Shown here one piece after another: positions 17,585 to 25,300 of a stretch of DNA of 64,000 nt. The stretch's first letter is position 1. Each line of letters opens with the position of its first letter. The notes below the pieces were generated by a model. That model had not been told where the DNA came from. It saw only the letters and a program-made list of their open reading frames with translations, and searched no databases. A program made the position numbers and the translations under genes. The DNA is from Methylomonas sp. (GTDB lineage: Bacteria > Pseudomonadota > Gammaproteobacteria > Methylococcales > Methylomonadaceae), in contig NZ_JALOBS010000027.1 of the NCBI RefSeq assembly GCF_023228165.1, forward strand, positions 4,361 through 68,360, given 5' to 3'.

Positions 17585-19348
17585 TTAATGGGGGTGATCG
17601 CATTCCGACAGGAAGGTCAGCAGACTTTCCCGGTATTTGTAGTAATCAGGGTGCTCTAACAGTGCTTTGCGACTGCGCGGCCTGGGCAGGTCGATTTCCT
17701 GAATTTTGCCGATTTTGGCGTGAGGACCGTTGGTCATCATCACTACCCGGTCGGCCAGTAAAATGGCCTCGTCGACATCGTGGGTGACCACAATGGCGGT
17801 GACGTGGGTGCGTTCCCAGACTTCCATCAGCACTTCCTGCAATTCCCAGCGAGTCAGCGAATCCAGCATGCCGAAGGGCTCATCCAGCAACAGCAATTTA
17901 GGCGACAAGGCAAAGGCGCGGGCAATGCCCACTCGTTGCCGCATGCCGTTGGACATCTCTGCCGCTTTTTTGTACAGGGCATCGGTCAGACCCACGCGGG
18001 TCAGATAGTATTCGACGATATCTTCGCGTTCGGTTTTGGAGGCGTGCGGATAAACCTTATCCACCCCCAACATGACGTTTTCGAACGCAGTCAGCCACGG
18101 AAACAGGCTGGGAGCCTGAAATACCACGCCGCGATCCGGGCCGGCACTATCGATTTCGCGGTTATCCAGAATAATGCCGCCTTCCGAGATATCGGTCAGG
18201 CCGGCGGTCATCGACAGCACGGTGGATTTACCGCAGCCGGAGTGGCCGATGATGGAAATGAACTCGCCCTTTTTCATCTTCATATCAAAACCGTCCACCA
18301 CCTTGACGGTACTATTGCCGTCCGGGGTAGGGTAGATTTTCGATAATCGGGTGAATTCCAGATAACGAGGCTTGCCCAAATCGCTGGGCTTGGGCTTTAG
18401 AGCCGTAGTATCCAGTTTCCAGTCGTTACTGGTATTGGGACGCACAGCGGGTAATTTGATTTTGTCGCACTCTTCTGCTTCGGCTTTCCGCATGCCGATG
18501 TTCATCAAATAACGGGTGATATCGGCCCGCAGGCGCTTGAACGCTTCGTTATGATTTAAGGCGGTACGATCGCGCGGACGCTCCAGATCGACATAAAAAT
18601 CGGGACCGAAGCAGGCATCCGGCCCCGGATTCAGCGGTATTACCCGATCGGCCATATAGATGGCTTCGTCGACGTCGTTGGTGATCAGAATCACGGTTTT
18701 TTTGTCCTGTTCCCAGATTTGCAGGATTTCGTCCTGCAAGTTGCCGCGGGTCAGCGCATCGAGCGCACTGAGCGGCTCGTCCAGCAACAGAACGTCGGGA
18801 TTAGCGGCCAGGGCGCGGGCTACATTGACTCTTTGCCGCATGCCGCCGGACAGTTCGGCAGGCTTTTTATCCATGGCCCGACCCAAATTGACCATCTTCA
18901 CGTATTTTTCGGTGTGGGCGCGGCGTTGTTCCGGCGTCCAGTCCTTGAAAATCGCATCCACCGCCAGCGCCACGTTTTCGTATACGGTTAGCCACGGCAT
19001 CAGGGAATAGTTTTGAAACACCACGCCACGATCGGGGCCGGGTTCGCTGATAGGCCGGCCGTTTTTCAACAACAGGCCGCTATCGGCTTGCAGCAAACCG
19101 GCAATCATGGATACCAGGGTGGTTTTGCCGCTACCGGAAAATCCAACAATGGCAATAAACTCACCGGCTTTGATCGTTAAATTGATGTTACGCAAAATCG
19201 AAGTTTTATCTTTACCTTCGCCGTAAGTTTTGCAAACACCTTTTAACGCCAGTAAGTCTGGCTGCGGGTTCTCAATCAGTTTAATCGTTGCGTTTTCCTG
19301 TTTGTGAACGGCAAGGTCGATGATTTTTGCCTGGACTGCTGCACTCAT
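17585..19348 (-). CDS. nrtCD: Nitrate ABC transporter, fused double ATP-binding subunit
   Basis: The 587-residue protein carries two complete ABC ATPase domains. The first has Walker A GFSGSGKTTLV, signature LSGGMRQRVNVARAL and Walker B LLLDEPLSALD. The second has GHSGCGKSTVLSM, signature MSNGMRQRVGIARAF and LLLDEPFGMLD. This replaces the separate NrtC and NrtD subunits of cyanobacteria, without the substrate-binding-like tail of NrtC. It powers nitrate import through NrtB. It lies 10 bases after nrtB on the minus strand. The symbol describes the fusion. Confidence 0.92.
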   Translation of the reverse strand: MSAAVQAKIIDLAVHKQENATIKLIENPQPDLLALKGVCKTYGEGKDKTSILRNINLTIKAGEFIAIVGFSGSGKTTLVSMIAGLLQADSGLLLKNGRPISEPGPDRGVVFQNYSLMPWLTVYENVALAVDAIFKDWTPEQRRAHTEKYVKMVNLGRAMDKKPAELSGGMRQRVNVARALAANPDVLLLDEPLSALDALTRGNLQDEILQIWEQDKKTVILITNDVDEAIYMADRVIPLNPGPDACFGPDFYVDLERPRDRTALNHNEAFKRLRADITRYLMNIGMRKAEAEECDKIKLPAVRPNTSNDWKLDTTALKPKPSDLGKPRYLEFTRLSKIYPTPDGNSTVKVVDGFDMKMKKGEFISIIGHSGCGKSTVLSMTAGLTDISEGGIILDNREIDSAGPDRGVVFQAPSLFPWLTAFENVMLGVDKVYPHASKTEREDIVEYYLTRVGLTDALYKKAAEMSNGMRQRVGIARAFALSPKLLLLDEPFGMLDSLTRWELQEVLMEVWERTHVTAIVVTHDVDEAILLADRVVMMTNGPHAKIGKIQEIDLPRPRSRKALLEHPDYYKYRESLLTFLSECDHPH

Positions 19349-19358
19349 AAATTTGGCC

Positions 19359-20372
19359 TCAGATTTTGCTGAATGAAAACAAGGTTTGTAGCGATTGCAT
19401 GATGCGATCGAGGATGAAGCCGATAATGCCGATAGTGAACACCGCCACCATGATGCGGCCCAGGGAATTGGAGCTGCCGTTCTGGAACTCGTCCCAAACG
19501 AACTTGCCCAAGCCGGGGTTTTGCGCCAGCATCTCGGCGGCGATCAATACCATCCAGCCCACTCCCAGCGACAGCCGCATGCCGGTAAAAATGTAAGGCA
19601 GCGCGGAAGGTAAAATGATGCGTTTGATTTGGGTCGACCAATCCAGCCGCAACACTTTGCCGACGTTCACCAAGTCGCGGTCGATTGACGAGACGCCGAC
19701 CGCGGTATTGATCAGAGTCGGCCACAGCGAGCACAGCGTGACCGTTACCGCCGAAGTAATAAACGACTTGGCGAACCAGGAATCGTCGCTGGTGACATAC
19801 ACGGCGCTGACCACCAAAGTCACAATCGGCAACCAGGCCAGCGGTGATACCGGTTTGAAAATCTGAATCAAAGGGTTGATGGCGGTATTGATTAACGGGC
19901 TCATGCCGCACAAAATCCCCAGCGGTACGGCCAGAAGCGTAGCGATCAAGAATCCAGCGAATACCGTGTATAAGCTGGTGATAATTTGGTCCAGGTAGGT
20001 AGCTTTGCCGGTATAGGGTCGAAATTTGATTTCGGCGTGAGGATCTTCGGCCAGTTTTTCCTGATTACGCAGCTCCTGGCGTTTATAAAACTCGACCATT
20101 TTGACTTTTTCGGCAAAATGTTCATCCACCAAGCCGTCCACTTCATGCCAGACCGCCGCTGGCCCGGGAATAGCGCCCAAGCTGGTGTTAATACGGGATG
20201 CTGTCACGCTCCAAAGCCCCAGAAAAACCACGAAGGCTATGATGGGCACCCCCATAATCAGCCACAATTGACGCAGCTGTTGGCCGGGATTTTCGCCGGC
20301 CGCAATTTTGACCACCGGCACAAACCAGGTCAGACCGGTGATGTTGAAAAATTTGATTAGCTTGTTACTCAT
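19359..20372 (-). CDS. nrtB: Nitrate ABC transporter permease
   Basis: The 337-residue inner-membrane protein has several membrane helices. One is near residues 35-60 (LIMGVPIIAFVVFLGLW) and others lie in the C-terminal two thirds. The conserved cytoplasmic EAA-type loop reads EMLAQNPGLGKFVWDEF. A charged insertion (residues about 80-125) follows the first helix and is typical of NrtB/TauC-like permeases. It lies between nrtA and nrtCD. Confidence 0.93.
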   Translation of the reverse strand: MSNKLIKFFNITGLTWFVPVVKIAAGENPGQQLRQLWLIMGVPIIAFVVFLGLWSVTASRINTSLGAIPGPAAVWHEVDGLVDEHFAEKVKMVEFYKRQELRNQEKLAEDPHAEIKFRPYTGKATYLDQIITSLYTVFAGFLIATLLAVPLGILCGMSPLINTAINPLIQIFKPVSPLAWLPIVTLVVSAVYVTSDDSWFAKSFITSAVTVTLCSLWPTLINTAVGVSSIDRDLVNVGKVLRLDWSTQIKRIILPSALPYIFTGMRLSLGVGWMVLIAAEMLAQNPGLGKFVWDEFQNGSSNSLGRIMVAVFTIGIIGFILDRIMQSLQTLFSFSKI

Positions 20373-20458
20373 CGTCGTTACCTTTAATCGAAGTAAATCC
20401 GTAACCCATGGTAGATTTATCCCCTTATGCCGCGCCGAGCACCGGGGTGACTTTTATC

Positions 20459-20553
20459 GTTCCTACGCTCCGGGTGGGAACGCATCTTGAACCGCTTTGC
20501 AGTTCGGGACGCTGGAGCGTCCTTTACCGGGTTCCCACGCAGAGCATGGGAAC
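20459..20553. repeat. REP-like cluster (three hairpins) inside the nrt operon
   Basis: Three inverted repeats lie in a row between nrtA and nrtB: cgttcc paired with gggaacg at 20459-20483, ggacgct paired with agcgtcc at 20508-20523, and gttccca paired with tgggaac at 20531-20553. This GTTCCC...GGGAAC plus GGACGC...GCGTCC set is a common REP family in gammaproteobacteria. The hairpins could trim or stabilise the mRNA so that the binding protein is made in excess over the permease. Confidence 0.65.
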
Positions 20554-20641
20554 CATAAAACTTGGCAACTAGCCGAAACCCATAAAAAGGACACATCCCT
20601 GTATCAAACGATTTCCCTTTCCGAGCACTCACTAGAGACTA

Positions 20642-22042
20642 TTAATCCACCACTTTGCCGCCGGCTACGGTTTGCTTGGCTTTTAAGCCGATGGCGAATT
20701 TGCTTAGGTAATCATTCGGCTTGCTGGCGTCGTAAACGATGCCGTCGATAAACCCGGCTTGCGGCGGTTTGATACCGGTTTCGCCAGCAGCCGGAAAATC
20801 GCTGGCCTTGGCTTTGCCCTCGGCGACCAATTCCTTGGCAGCAGCCGTGTAAATGTCGGGCCGATAAACTTTCTGGGCGGTTTCCAGATACCAATTGTCG
20901 GGCTTGAATTCGTTGATCTGGCCCCAACGGCGCATTTGGGTCAAATACCAGATGGCGTCGCTGTAATAGGGGTAAGTGGCATTGTTACGGAAGAAGGTGT
21001 TGAAATCCGGCATGGGGCGTGTGTCGCCTTTTTCGTATTCGAACGTGCCGGTCATACTGTTACCAATCACCTCGGCATCGGCACCGACATATTGGCTTTG
21101 CGCCAACATTTCCACGGCCTCCTTGCGGTTCTTATTATTGTCCGCATCCAGCCACATCGCGGCGCGAATCAAGGCTTTGACTACCGCTTTATGGGTATTG
21201 GGATTTTTGTCGGCCCAGGCTTGACTGACACCGAACACTTTTTCCGGATTGTCTTTCCAGATTTCATAATCAGTCACCACCGGCACACCTATGCCTTTGA
21301 ATACGGCCTGCTGATTCCACGGCTCACCGACGCAATATCCGTAAATGGTGCCCGCCTCGAGGGTCGCCGGCATTTGCGGCGGCGGCGTTACCGATAAAAG
21401 TGCGTCGGCATTGATTTGCCCGCCGATATCTTGCGGCGGTGCGTAATAGCCGGGTTTGATACCGCCGGCAGCCAGCCAATAGCGCAATTCATAGTTATGA
21501 GTGGACACCGGAAACACCATGCCCATGTTGAATGGCTTACCTGCCTTCTTATATTGCTCGACCACCGGTTTAAGCGAATCGGCTTTAATCGGATGCACCG
21601 GCTTACCGTCTTCCATCGGCACATGCGCTTTCATTTGCTTCCAGATGTCGTTGGATACTGTGATGGCGTTGCCGTTTAAGTCCATACTAAAGGCGGTGAT
21701 AATGTCGGCTTTGGTGCCAAAACCGATCGCCGCTCCTAAAGGTTGACCAGCCAGCATATGCGCGCCATCCAACTCGCCGTTGATTACTCTGTCCAACAGG
21801 ACTTTCCAGTTGGCCTGCGCTTCCAATTGCACGAACAACCCTTCCTCTTCAAAAAACCCTTTTTCCGCGGCCACCGCCAACGGTGCCATATCGGTCAATT
21901 TGATAAAACCGAATTTCAAATCTTCTTTTTCAAGCTTGCCTGCCGCATGCAATCCGGGGGCAACTCCCAGTCCTGAAACAACCAGGCACGCCGATAGGGC
22001 CAGCAATAATTTCTTAGAGGTAGATCTTGGAGCGGTCTTCAT
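20642..22042 (-). CDS. nrtA: Nitrate ABC transporter substrate-binding protein
   Basis: Periplasmic or membrane-tethered nitrate-binding protein of the NrtA/CmpA type, 466 residues from ATG 22042. A longer frame to 22204 runs through the regulatory leader and is not translated. The start has agga six bases upstream. The N-terminus (KKLLLALSAC) could be a lipobox with Cys19 or part of a longer Sec signal ending GLHAA. The typical NrtA opening (LKFGFIKLTDMAPLAVAAEKGFF) and the YCVGEPWNQQAV segment are clear. It is the first gene of the operon, directly under the sigma-54 promoter and leader terminator. Confidence 0.94.
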   Translation of the reverse strand: MKTAPRSTSKKLLLALSACLVVSGLGVAPGLHAAGKLEKEDLKFGFIKLTDMAPLAVAAEKGFFEEEGLFVQLEAQANWKVLLDRVINGELDGAHMLAGQPLGAAIGFGTKADIITAFSMDLNGNAITVSNDIWKQMKAHVPMEDGKPVHPIKADSLKPVVEQYKKAGKPFNMGMVFPVSTHNYELRYWLAAGGIKPGYYAPPQDIGGQINADALLSVTPPPQMPATLEAGTIYGYCVGEPWNQQAVFKGIGVPVVTDYEIWKDNPEKVFGVSQAWADKNPNTHKAVVKALIRAAMWLDADNNKNRKEAVEMLAQSQYVGADAEVIGNSMTGTFEYEKGDTRPMPDFNTFFRNNATYPYYSDAIWYLTQMRRWGQINEFKPDNWYLETAQKVYRPDIYTAAAKELVAEGKAKASDFPAAGETGIKPPQAGFIDGIVYDASKPNDYLSKFAIGLKAKQTVAGGKVVD

Positions 22043-22072
22043 AACGAGTCCTATACAAAAACGACGGAAAAT

Positions 22073-22121
22073 AAAAAAGGCGTCGCCGTGATACGGGTAA
22101 ACCCCATACACGACAGACGCC
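22073..22121 (-). terminator. Leader terminator before nrtA
   Basis: On the minus strand ggcgtc pairs with gacgcc (22116-22121 and 22079-22084). An inner helix is capped by ggggtttaccc. A run of six T (22078-22073) follows at once. It lies 30 bases before the nrtA start, so it would stop transcription unless prevented. The 5' arm is part of a 13-base block (ggacaaaggcgtc) shared with the nirB leader. Confidence 0.85.
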
Positions 22122-22133
22122 TTTGTCCGGTTT

Positions 22134-22172
22134 GCTCTACTTCGAGCTGAAAATGCAACTCCTACATTGGAG
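22134..22172 (-). promoter_or_regulatory. Two hexaloop hairpins, candidate NasT (ANTAR) RNA target
   Basis: Minus-strand leader RNA. The first hairpin is ctcc-aatgta-ggag (22172-22159). Then come an 11-base linker and a second hairpin, gctc-gaagta-gagc (22147-22134). Both have six-base loops with G at position 4, and the first has A at position 1. ANTAR proteins are known to bind two such hexaloop hairpins just before a terminator. The second loop starts with G rather than A, so the match is imperfect. Confidence 0.65.
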
Positions 22173-22187
22173 CATTGCTTACACAAC

Positions 22188-22204
22188 AGCAATAGCAATG
22201 CCAA
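22188..22204 (-). promoter_or_regulatory. Sigma-54 (-24/-12) promoter of nrtA
   Basis: The minus strand reads ttggcattgctattgct: GG and GC separated by exactly 10 bases, matching the TGGCA-N6-TTGCT consensus. The predicted transcript starts near 22177, so the two hexaloop hairpins and the terminator lie inside the leader. The same arrangement occurs upstream of nirB. Confidence 0.75.
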
Positions 22205-22353
22205 GCTGCTATTTATTCTAAGAAATAATAAATAACTCTATAAAAATCAGATTGTTAAAACAGAACCGCCATTCAAGATTTCAATTATCCGACGCTGAAT
22301 TTGTATCGCAACCCATCATCTGCGCACACAAATGAAACAGAACACGGATTTTT

Positions 22354-22370
22354 TGCACATCGGTGGTGCG
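22354..22370. promoter_or_regulatory. NtrC-like enhancer box upstream of nrtA
   Basis: tgcacatcggtggtgcg fits the NtrC dyad (TGCACY-N5-GGTGCA) at nearly all outer bases. It lies about 150 bases upstream of the -24 element, a usual enhancer distance. A weaker half-site (gcgcac) lies about 31 bases away at 22322-22327. Confidence 0.65.
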
Positions 22371-22537
22371 ACGCCTCATCGCCTGATGATCGTATGAGAC
22401 TGAAGCTGAATCGGAGATCATCGGGCGAGTTGTCGCAGTTAACCCGGATAGTGGATCTTAAGGCCGTAAACCAGAAACAACCCGACCATTAATGCCTTTA
22501 TCCATCTCCCTATTAGAACAACCAGCGGAAATCCCCC

Positions 22538-22717
22538 ATGAATCCATCCACCCTAAGTCGAACCCAATGCGCCGTTGTATTGTTTATTTTGAGAAAAATA
22601 AGCATCGACCCCATCCCGATAACCAGCAGTATCTGTTTATATATGGCTATTTTTCGACCGGTTTGGTTTAAAAGACTGGTGGAAACTATCTATGCGGATA
22701 TCAACGGCAAAGACTGA
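22538..22717 (+). CDS. Small hypothetical protein (59 residues)
   Basis: ATG 22538 opens a 59-residue frame ending FRPVWFKRLVETIYADINGKD. The C-terminal half reads like a real amphipathic helix with aromatic residues, and the frame ends cleanly. The ribosome site is weak (ggaa, eight bases upstream). I do not recognise it. It may be an unannotated small protein of the nitrate locus or chance. Confidence 0.3.
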   Translation: MNPSTLSRTQCAVVLFILRKISIDPIPITSSICLYMAIFRPVWFKRLVETIYADINGKD

Positions 22718-22822
22718 TGCCTTAAGCATTAGAGCCGAAGAATATCGTAGAAGGCTGGATTTTCGAAGGGCAGGCAGCCGCAATTTCGGCAACTGCCCGA
22801 ACTCTTAGGACAACGGCTGAAA

Positions 22823-23401
22823 TCACTTAAACAGCTCCGCCATGGTAATCACATTTTTTGCCATCTCGCCCAGCGAAACCTTTCTATCCATCGCCAGTTT
22901 GCGCAAGGCATGGTAGGCCTGATCTTCGTTGTAGTTTTTAGACTTGATTAATATCGCTTTGGCCCGATCTACCAGCTTGCGCTCTTCGAGCTGGTTCTTG
23001 GTTTTTTGCAGCTCGTCTTTTAAGGCTTTTTGGGCCTTGAAACGGGCGATGGCCACATCGATGATGGCTTTGACGCGGCGGGGTTCCAAACCGTCGACGA
23101 TATAAGCGCTGACACCGGCTTTGATAACTTTATTGATGGTCTCTGTCTGCTGATCCTCGGCAAACACAATCACCGGCACCGAGTGCTCGTGATTGATGGT
23201 TAAAATCATCTCCAAGATCTTTTCGCTGGGCGCGTATAAATTCAACACCACTGCATCCGGCTGTAAGCTTTTTACCACCTCCAACAGGTTTAAGTTCTGC
23301 AACTTTAAAGTGGCCACTTGGTAGCCATGTTGGCTCAGGCTTTGCTCCAAAACCAGGTCGGAATCGAATTCATCGACTACCAGGACTTTGAGTGGGGTCA
23401 T
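22823..23401 (-). CDS. nasT: ANTAR-domain transcription antiterminator NasT
   Basis: The 192-residue protein has an N-terminal receiver-like domain (LVVDEFDSD), a coiled helix, and a C-terminal ANTAR domain. The ANTAR part reads KLVDRAKAILIKSK, then DQAYHALRKLAMDRKVSLGEMAK. ANTAR proteins bind paired hairpins in leader RNA and prevent termination. The usual phospho-acceptor Asp is replaced by Asn in AVVLNLYAPSE, so control is probably not by phosphorylation. Its usual partner, the nitrate-binding NasS, is not in this window. It follows narK by two bases, so both are on one transcript. Confidence 0.9.
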   Translation of the reverse strand: MTPLKVLVVDEFDSDLVLEQSLSQHGYQVATLKLQNLNLLEVVKSLQPDAVVLNLYAPSEKILEMILTINHEHSVPVIVFAEDQQTETINKVIKAGVSAYIVDGLEPRRVKAIIDVAIARFKAQKALKDELQKTKNQLEERKLVDRAKAILIKSKNYNEDQAYHALRKLAMDRKVSLGEMAKNVITMAELFK

Positions 23402-23403
23402 GG

Positions 23404-24882
23404 CTATTCCAGTTCGATTTTAATCACAGAGCCGTCAGGCAAGATTTGGGTAATAAAATTTTTCGGCTCTTCCAGATAGGCTATCAACCCCAATAACAGT
23501 ACACAACATCCTCCCAACAGTAAAAAAAAGCCGGTATAAGTGAGAAAGGTCAACAGAATCAGAAAAATGATGGCACCGGCATTACCGTACGCCCCGACAA
23601 TACCGGCTACCTCCCCGATTATGGCGCGCCTGACCAACGGCACAAAGGCGAAGATGGCCCCTTCGGCGGCTTGCATAAACAAGGCGCAAACCAAGGTCAC
23701 CAGCACCGCCAAACCTATCGACCATTGCGCGGATATCAGCGCCATTAACAAGTACCCGCCCGCCAATCCGCCGGTGAACAGTAAAATAGCTAATTTGCGG
23801 CCGATTTTATCGCTCAACCAGCCGCCGGCCGGGCGAGCGAAAATATTGGTCATCACAAAACTCGAGGCTAACAAGCCGGCATCCAGCATGGAGATATTTT
23901 GGCTGACGCTAAAGGTTTTAAAGAAAAACATTGGCAACATGGACAACACCGCCAATTTGGAACCGAAGGTAATCAAATAGGCAATGGCTAAAATGACCAC
24001 TTGCCGGTAACGGTAATGATGAATACTCGAAATCGGCTGGCTCAAACGTTCGGCGTTGGTATTGACCAGCTGCCGGGCATGCCACAAAAACACCAGCCAG
24101 ATGCAAATATGCAGCAGCAGCGGCCAGCCGCCGGCCAGGATGGGCTCGTCCGGACCGGCTAATTTCCATACCAATAACGATAGTGAACCGTACAGCGGCA
24201 ACAGGCTCAATATATATAGAAATAAATCGTTGATACTCGTGACTTCCATACTGCTGGCCCGCTTGGTTTTCAAGCCCGCAAGTTCAGGTGGGAAATTCTC
24301 TACATTTCGGTAATAGACCCAGGCGAACCCCAAAGCCAGGATGCCGGTGAAGGCGATCGCGTAGCGCCAGCCATTTTCGGGGCCGAAATATAAGGCCAGT
24401 CCCGGCAGTAATATCGCCGCCGCCGCCGAACCGAAATTGCCCCAACCGGCATATATACCTTCCGCTATCCCCATCTGACTGGAAGGAAACCAATCGCCGA
24501 TGATACGCACGCCGACCACAAAACCCGCCCCAATAAACCCAAGCAAAAAGCGCGACCATGCCAATTGGGCAAAATCCTCGGCCAGCGCAAACATAAAACA
24601 AGGCAGGCTACAAACCGCCAGCAGAACACTGTAACTGATCCTGGCCCCAAACCGGTCCACGACCAGCCCGATAATCACCCGGGCCGGGATCGTCAACGCC
24701 ACATTCAACAGCAGTATAATTTCGACTTCGGCATCGCTGATTCCCAAATCCTGCTTAATCAGCATCATCAAAGGCGCGTGATTAAACCAGACTACAAAAC
24801 TGATGAAAAACGCCATCCAACTCAAGTGCAGAATTTTGCTTTTTCTCTGCATGGTCACCAGTTTAAAGGGGGCGAAAGGCAT
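23404..24882 (-). CDS. narK: Nitrate/nitrite transporter (MFS, NNP family)
   Basis: The 492-residue inner-membrane protein has about 12 helices. It shows family motifs around GFIGAGFVVGVRIIGDWFP, GIYAGWGNFGSAAAAILLPG, GIVGAYGNAGAIIFLI and NIFARPAGGWLSDKIGRK. It could import nitrate or export nitrite beside the ABC system. I chose ATG 24882, with agga five bases upstream, over a longer frame to 24981 that adds a non-typical tail. It is divergent from nirB, across 418 bases of regulatory DNA, and is followed by nasT. Confidence 0.92.
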   Translation of the reverse strand: MPFAPFKLVTMQRKSKILHLSWMAFFISFVVWFNHAPLMMLIKQDLGISDAEVEIILLLNVALTIPARVIIGLVVDRFGARISYSVLLAVCSLPCFMFALAEDFAQLAWSRFLLGFIGAGFVVGVRIIGDWFPSSQMGIAEGIYAGWGNFGSAAAAILLPGLALYFGPENGWRYAIAFTGILALGFAWVYYRNVENFPPELAGLKTKRASSMEVTSINDLFLYILSLLPLYGSLSLLVWKLAGPDEPILAGGWPLLLHICIWLVFLWHARQLVNTNAERLSQPISSIHHYRYRQVVILAIAYLITFGSKLAVLSMLPMFFFKTFSVSQNISMLDAGLLASSFVMTNIFARPAGGWLSDKIGRKLAILLFTGGLAGGYLLMALISAQWSIGLAVLVTLVCALFMQAAEGAIFAFVPLVRRAIIGEVAGIVGAYGNAGAIIFLILLTFLTYTGFFLLLGGCCVLLLGLIAYLEEPKNFITQILPDGSVIKIELE

Positions 24883-24974
24883 AAAGATTCCTGAATAAAC
24901 ACAATGCAAATCAGCATGCAGCTTACGTGCCAACCAACCAAACCAGCCGATCTCGCTCGTTTGGCGGGTAGGTA

Positions 24975-25025
24975 ACCCCATTCTGGTGCCATTTAGTCAC
25001 AAAATTGCCTTATTTTGGTGCAATG
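24975..25025. promoter_or_regulatory. Two NtrC-like enhancer boxes upstream of nirB
   Basis: Two half-matching NtrC dyads lie in the narK-nirB gap: ccccattctggtgccat and gccttattttggtgcaat. Their ggtgc cores (24985-24989 and 25017-25021) are exactly 32 bases apart, about three helix turns, like paired NtrC enhancer sites. They lie about 65 to 100 bases upstream of the -24 promoter element of nirB. Confidence 0.6.
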
Positions 25026-25084
25026 TTTTAGGCGCCCCACAAACCGAAAACGGGCAAGCCACTGAATTTAATAGTATTTTATTT

Positions 25085-25101
25085 TTGGCATTCATATTGC
25101 T
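25085..25101 (+). promoter_or_regulatory. Sigma-54 (-24/-12) promoter of nirB
   Basis: ttggcattcatattgct has GG and GC 10 bases apart and matches the TGGCA-N6-TTGCT consensus, as in the nrtA promoter. The predicted transcript begins near 25112, leaving a leader of about 190 bases before the nirB start. Confidence 0.75.
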
Positions 25102-25131
25102 TTTGAAGAATTAAGTCTCCCGCTGAGCTTA

Positions 25132-25207
25132 CCTTGTCATTGTTAGTTGGACAAAGGCGTCCTGATTGAATGAGTTCCTCATTTCAATTCAGGCCGCCTT
25201 TTTTTTT
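25132..25207 (+). terminator. nirB leader terminator with competing hairpin
   Basis: A strong intrinsic terminator: ggcg pairs with cgcc, and ctgattgaatgag with ctcatttcaattcag (about 25156-25198). Nine T follow (25199-25207). Upstream, ccttgtc (25132-25138) can pair with gacaaagg (25150-25157), which takes two bases of the terminator stem. This is a possible antiterminator. The block ggacaaaggcgtc (25149-25161) is identical to one in the nrtA leader. The frame open through here is not nirB. Confidence 0.85.
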
Positions 25208-25300
25208 GCCCAAAATTTTGACCTAACCCAGCTGGTAAAGATTTTGCGACCCCGTCTTTCAGGCGGAGAAACACATCAATGTTTTATAAAGAGGTCAGGT

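Larger units (their letters stand above)
22205..22822. other. Regulatory gap between nrtA and nasT
   Basis: Apart from the NtrC-like box (22354-22370) and the small frame at 22538-22717, I see no supported gene. A 63-codon frame at 22301 overlaps the box and lacks a ribosome site. AT-rich sequence at 22205-22260 lies just upstream of the sigma-54 promoter. Confidence 0.5.

Noticed and set aside
22043..22204. N-terminal extension of nrtA
   Set aside because: It covers the sigma-54 start region, hairpins and terminator; the signal peptide starts at 22042.
25166..25300. N-terminal extension of nirB
   Set aside because: It runs through the leader terminator, lacks a fitting ribosome site, and the FAD fold starts at 25301.
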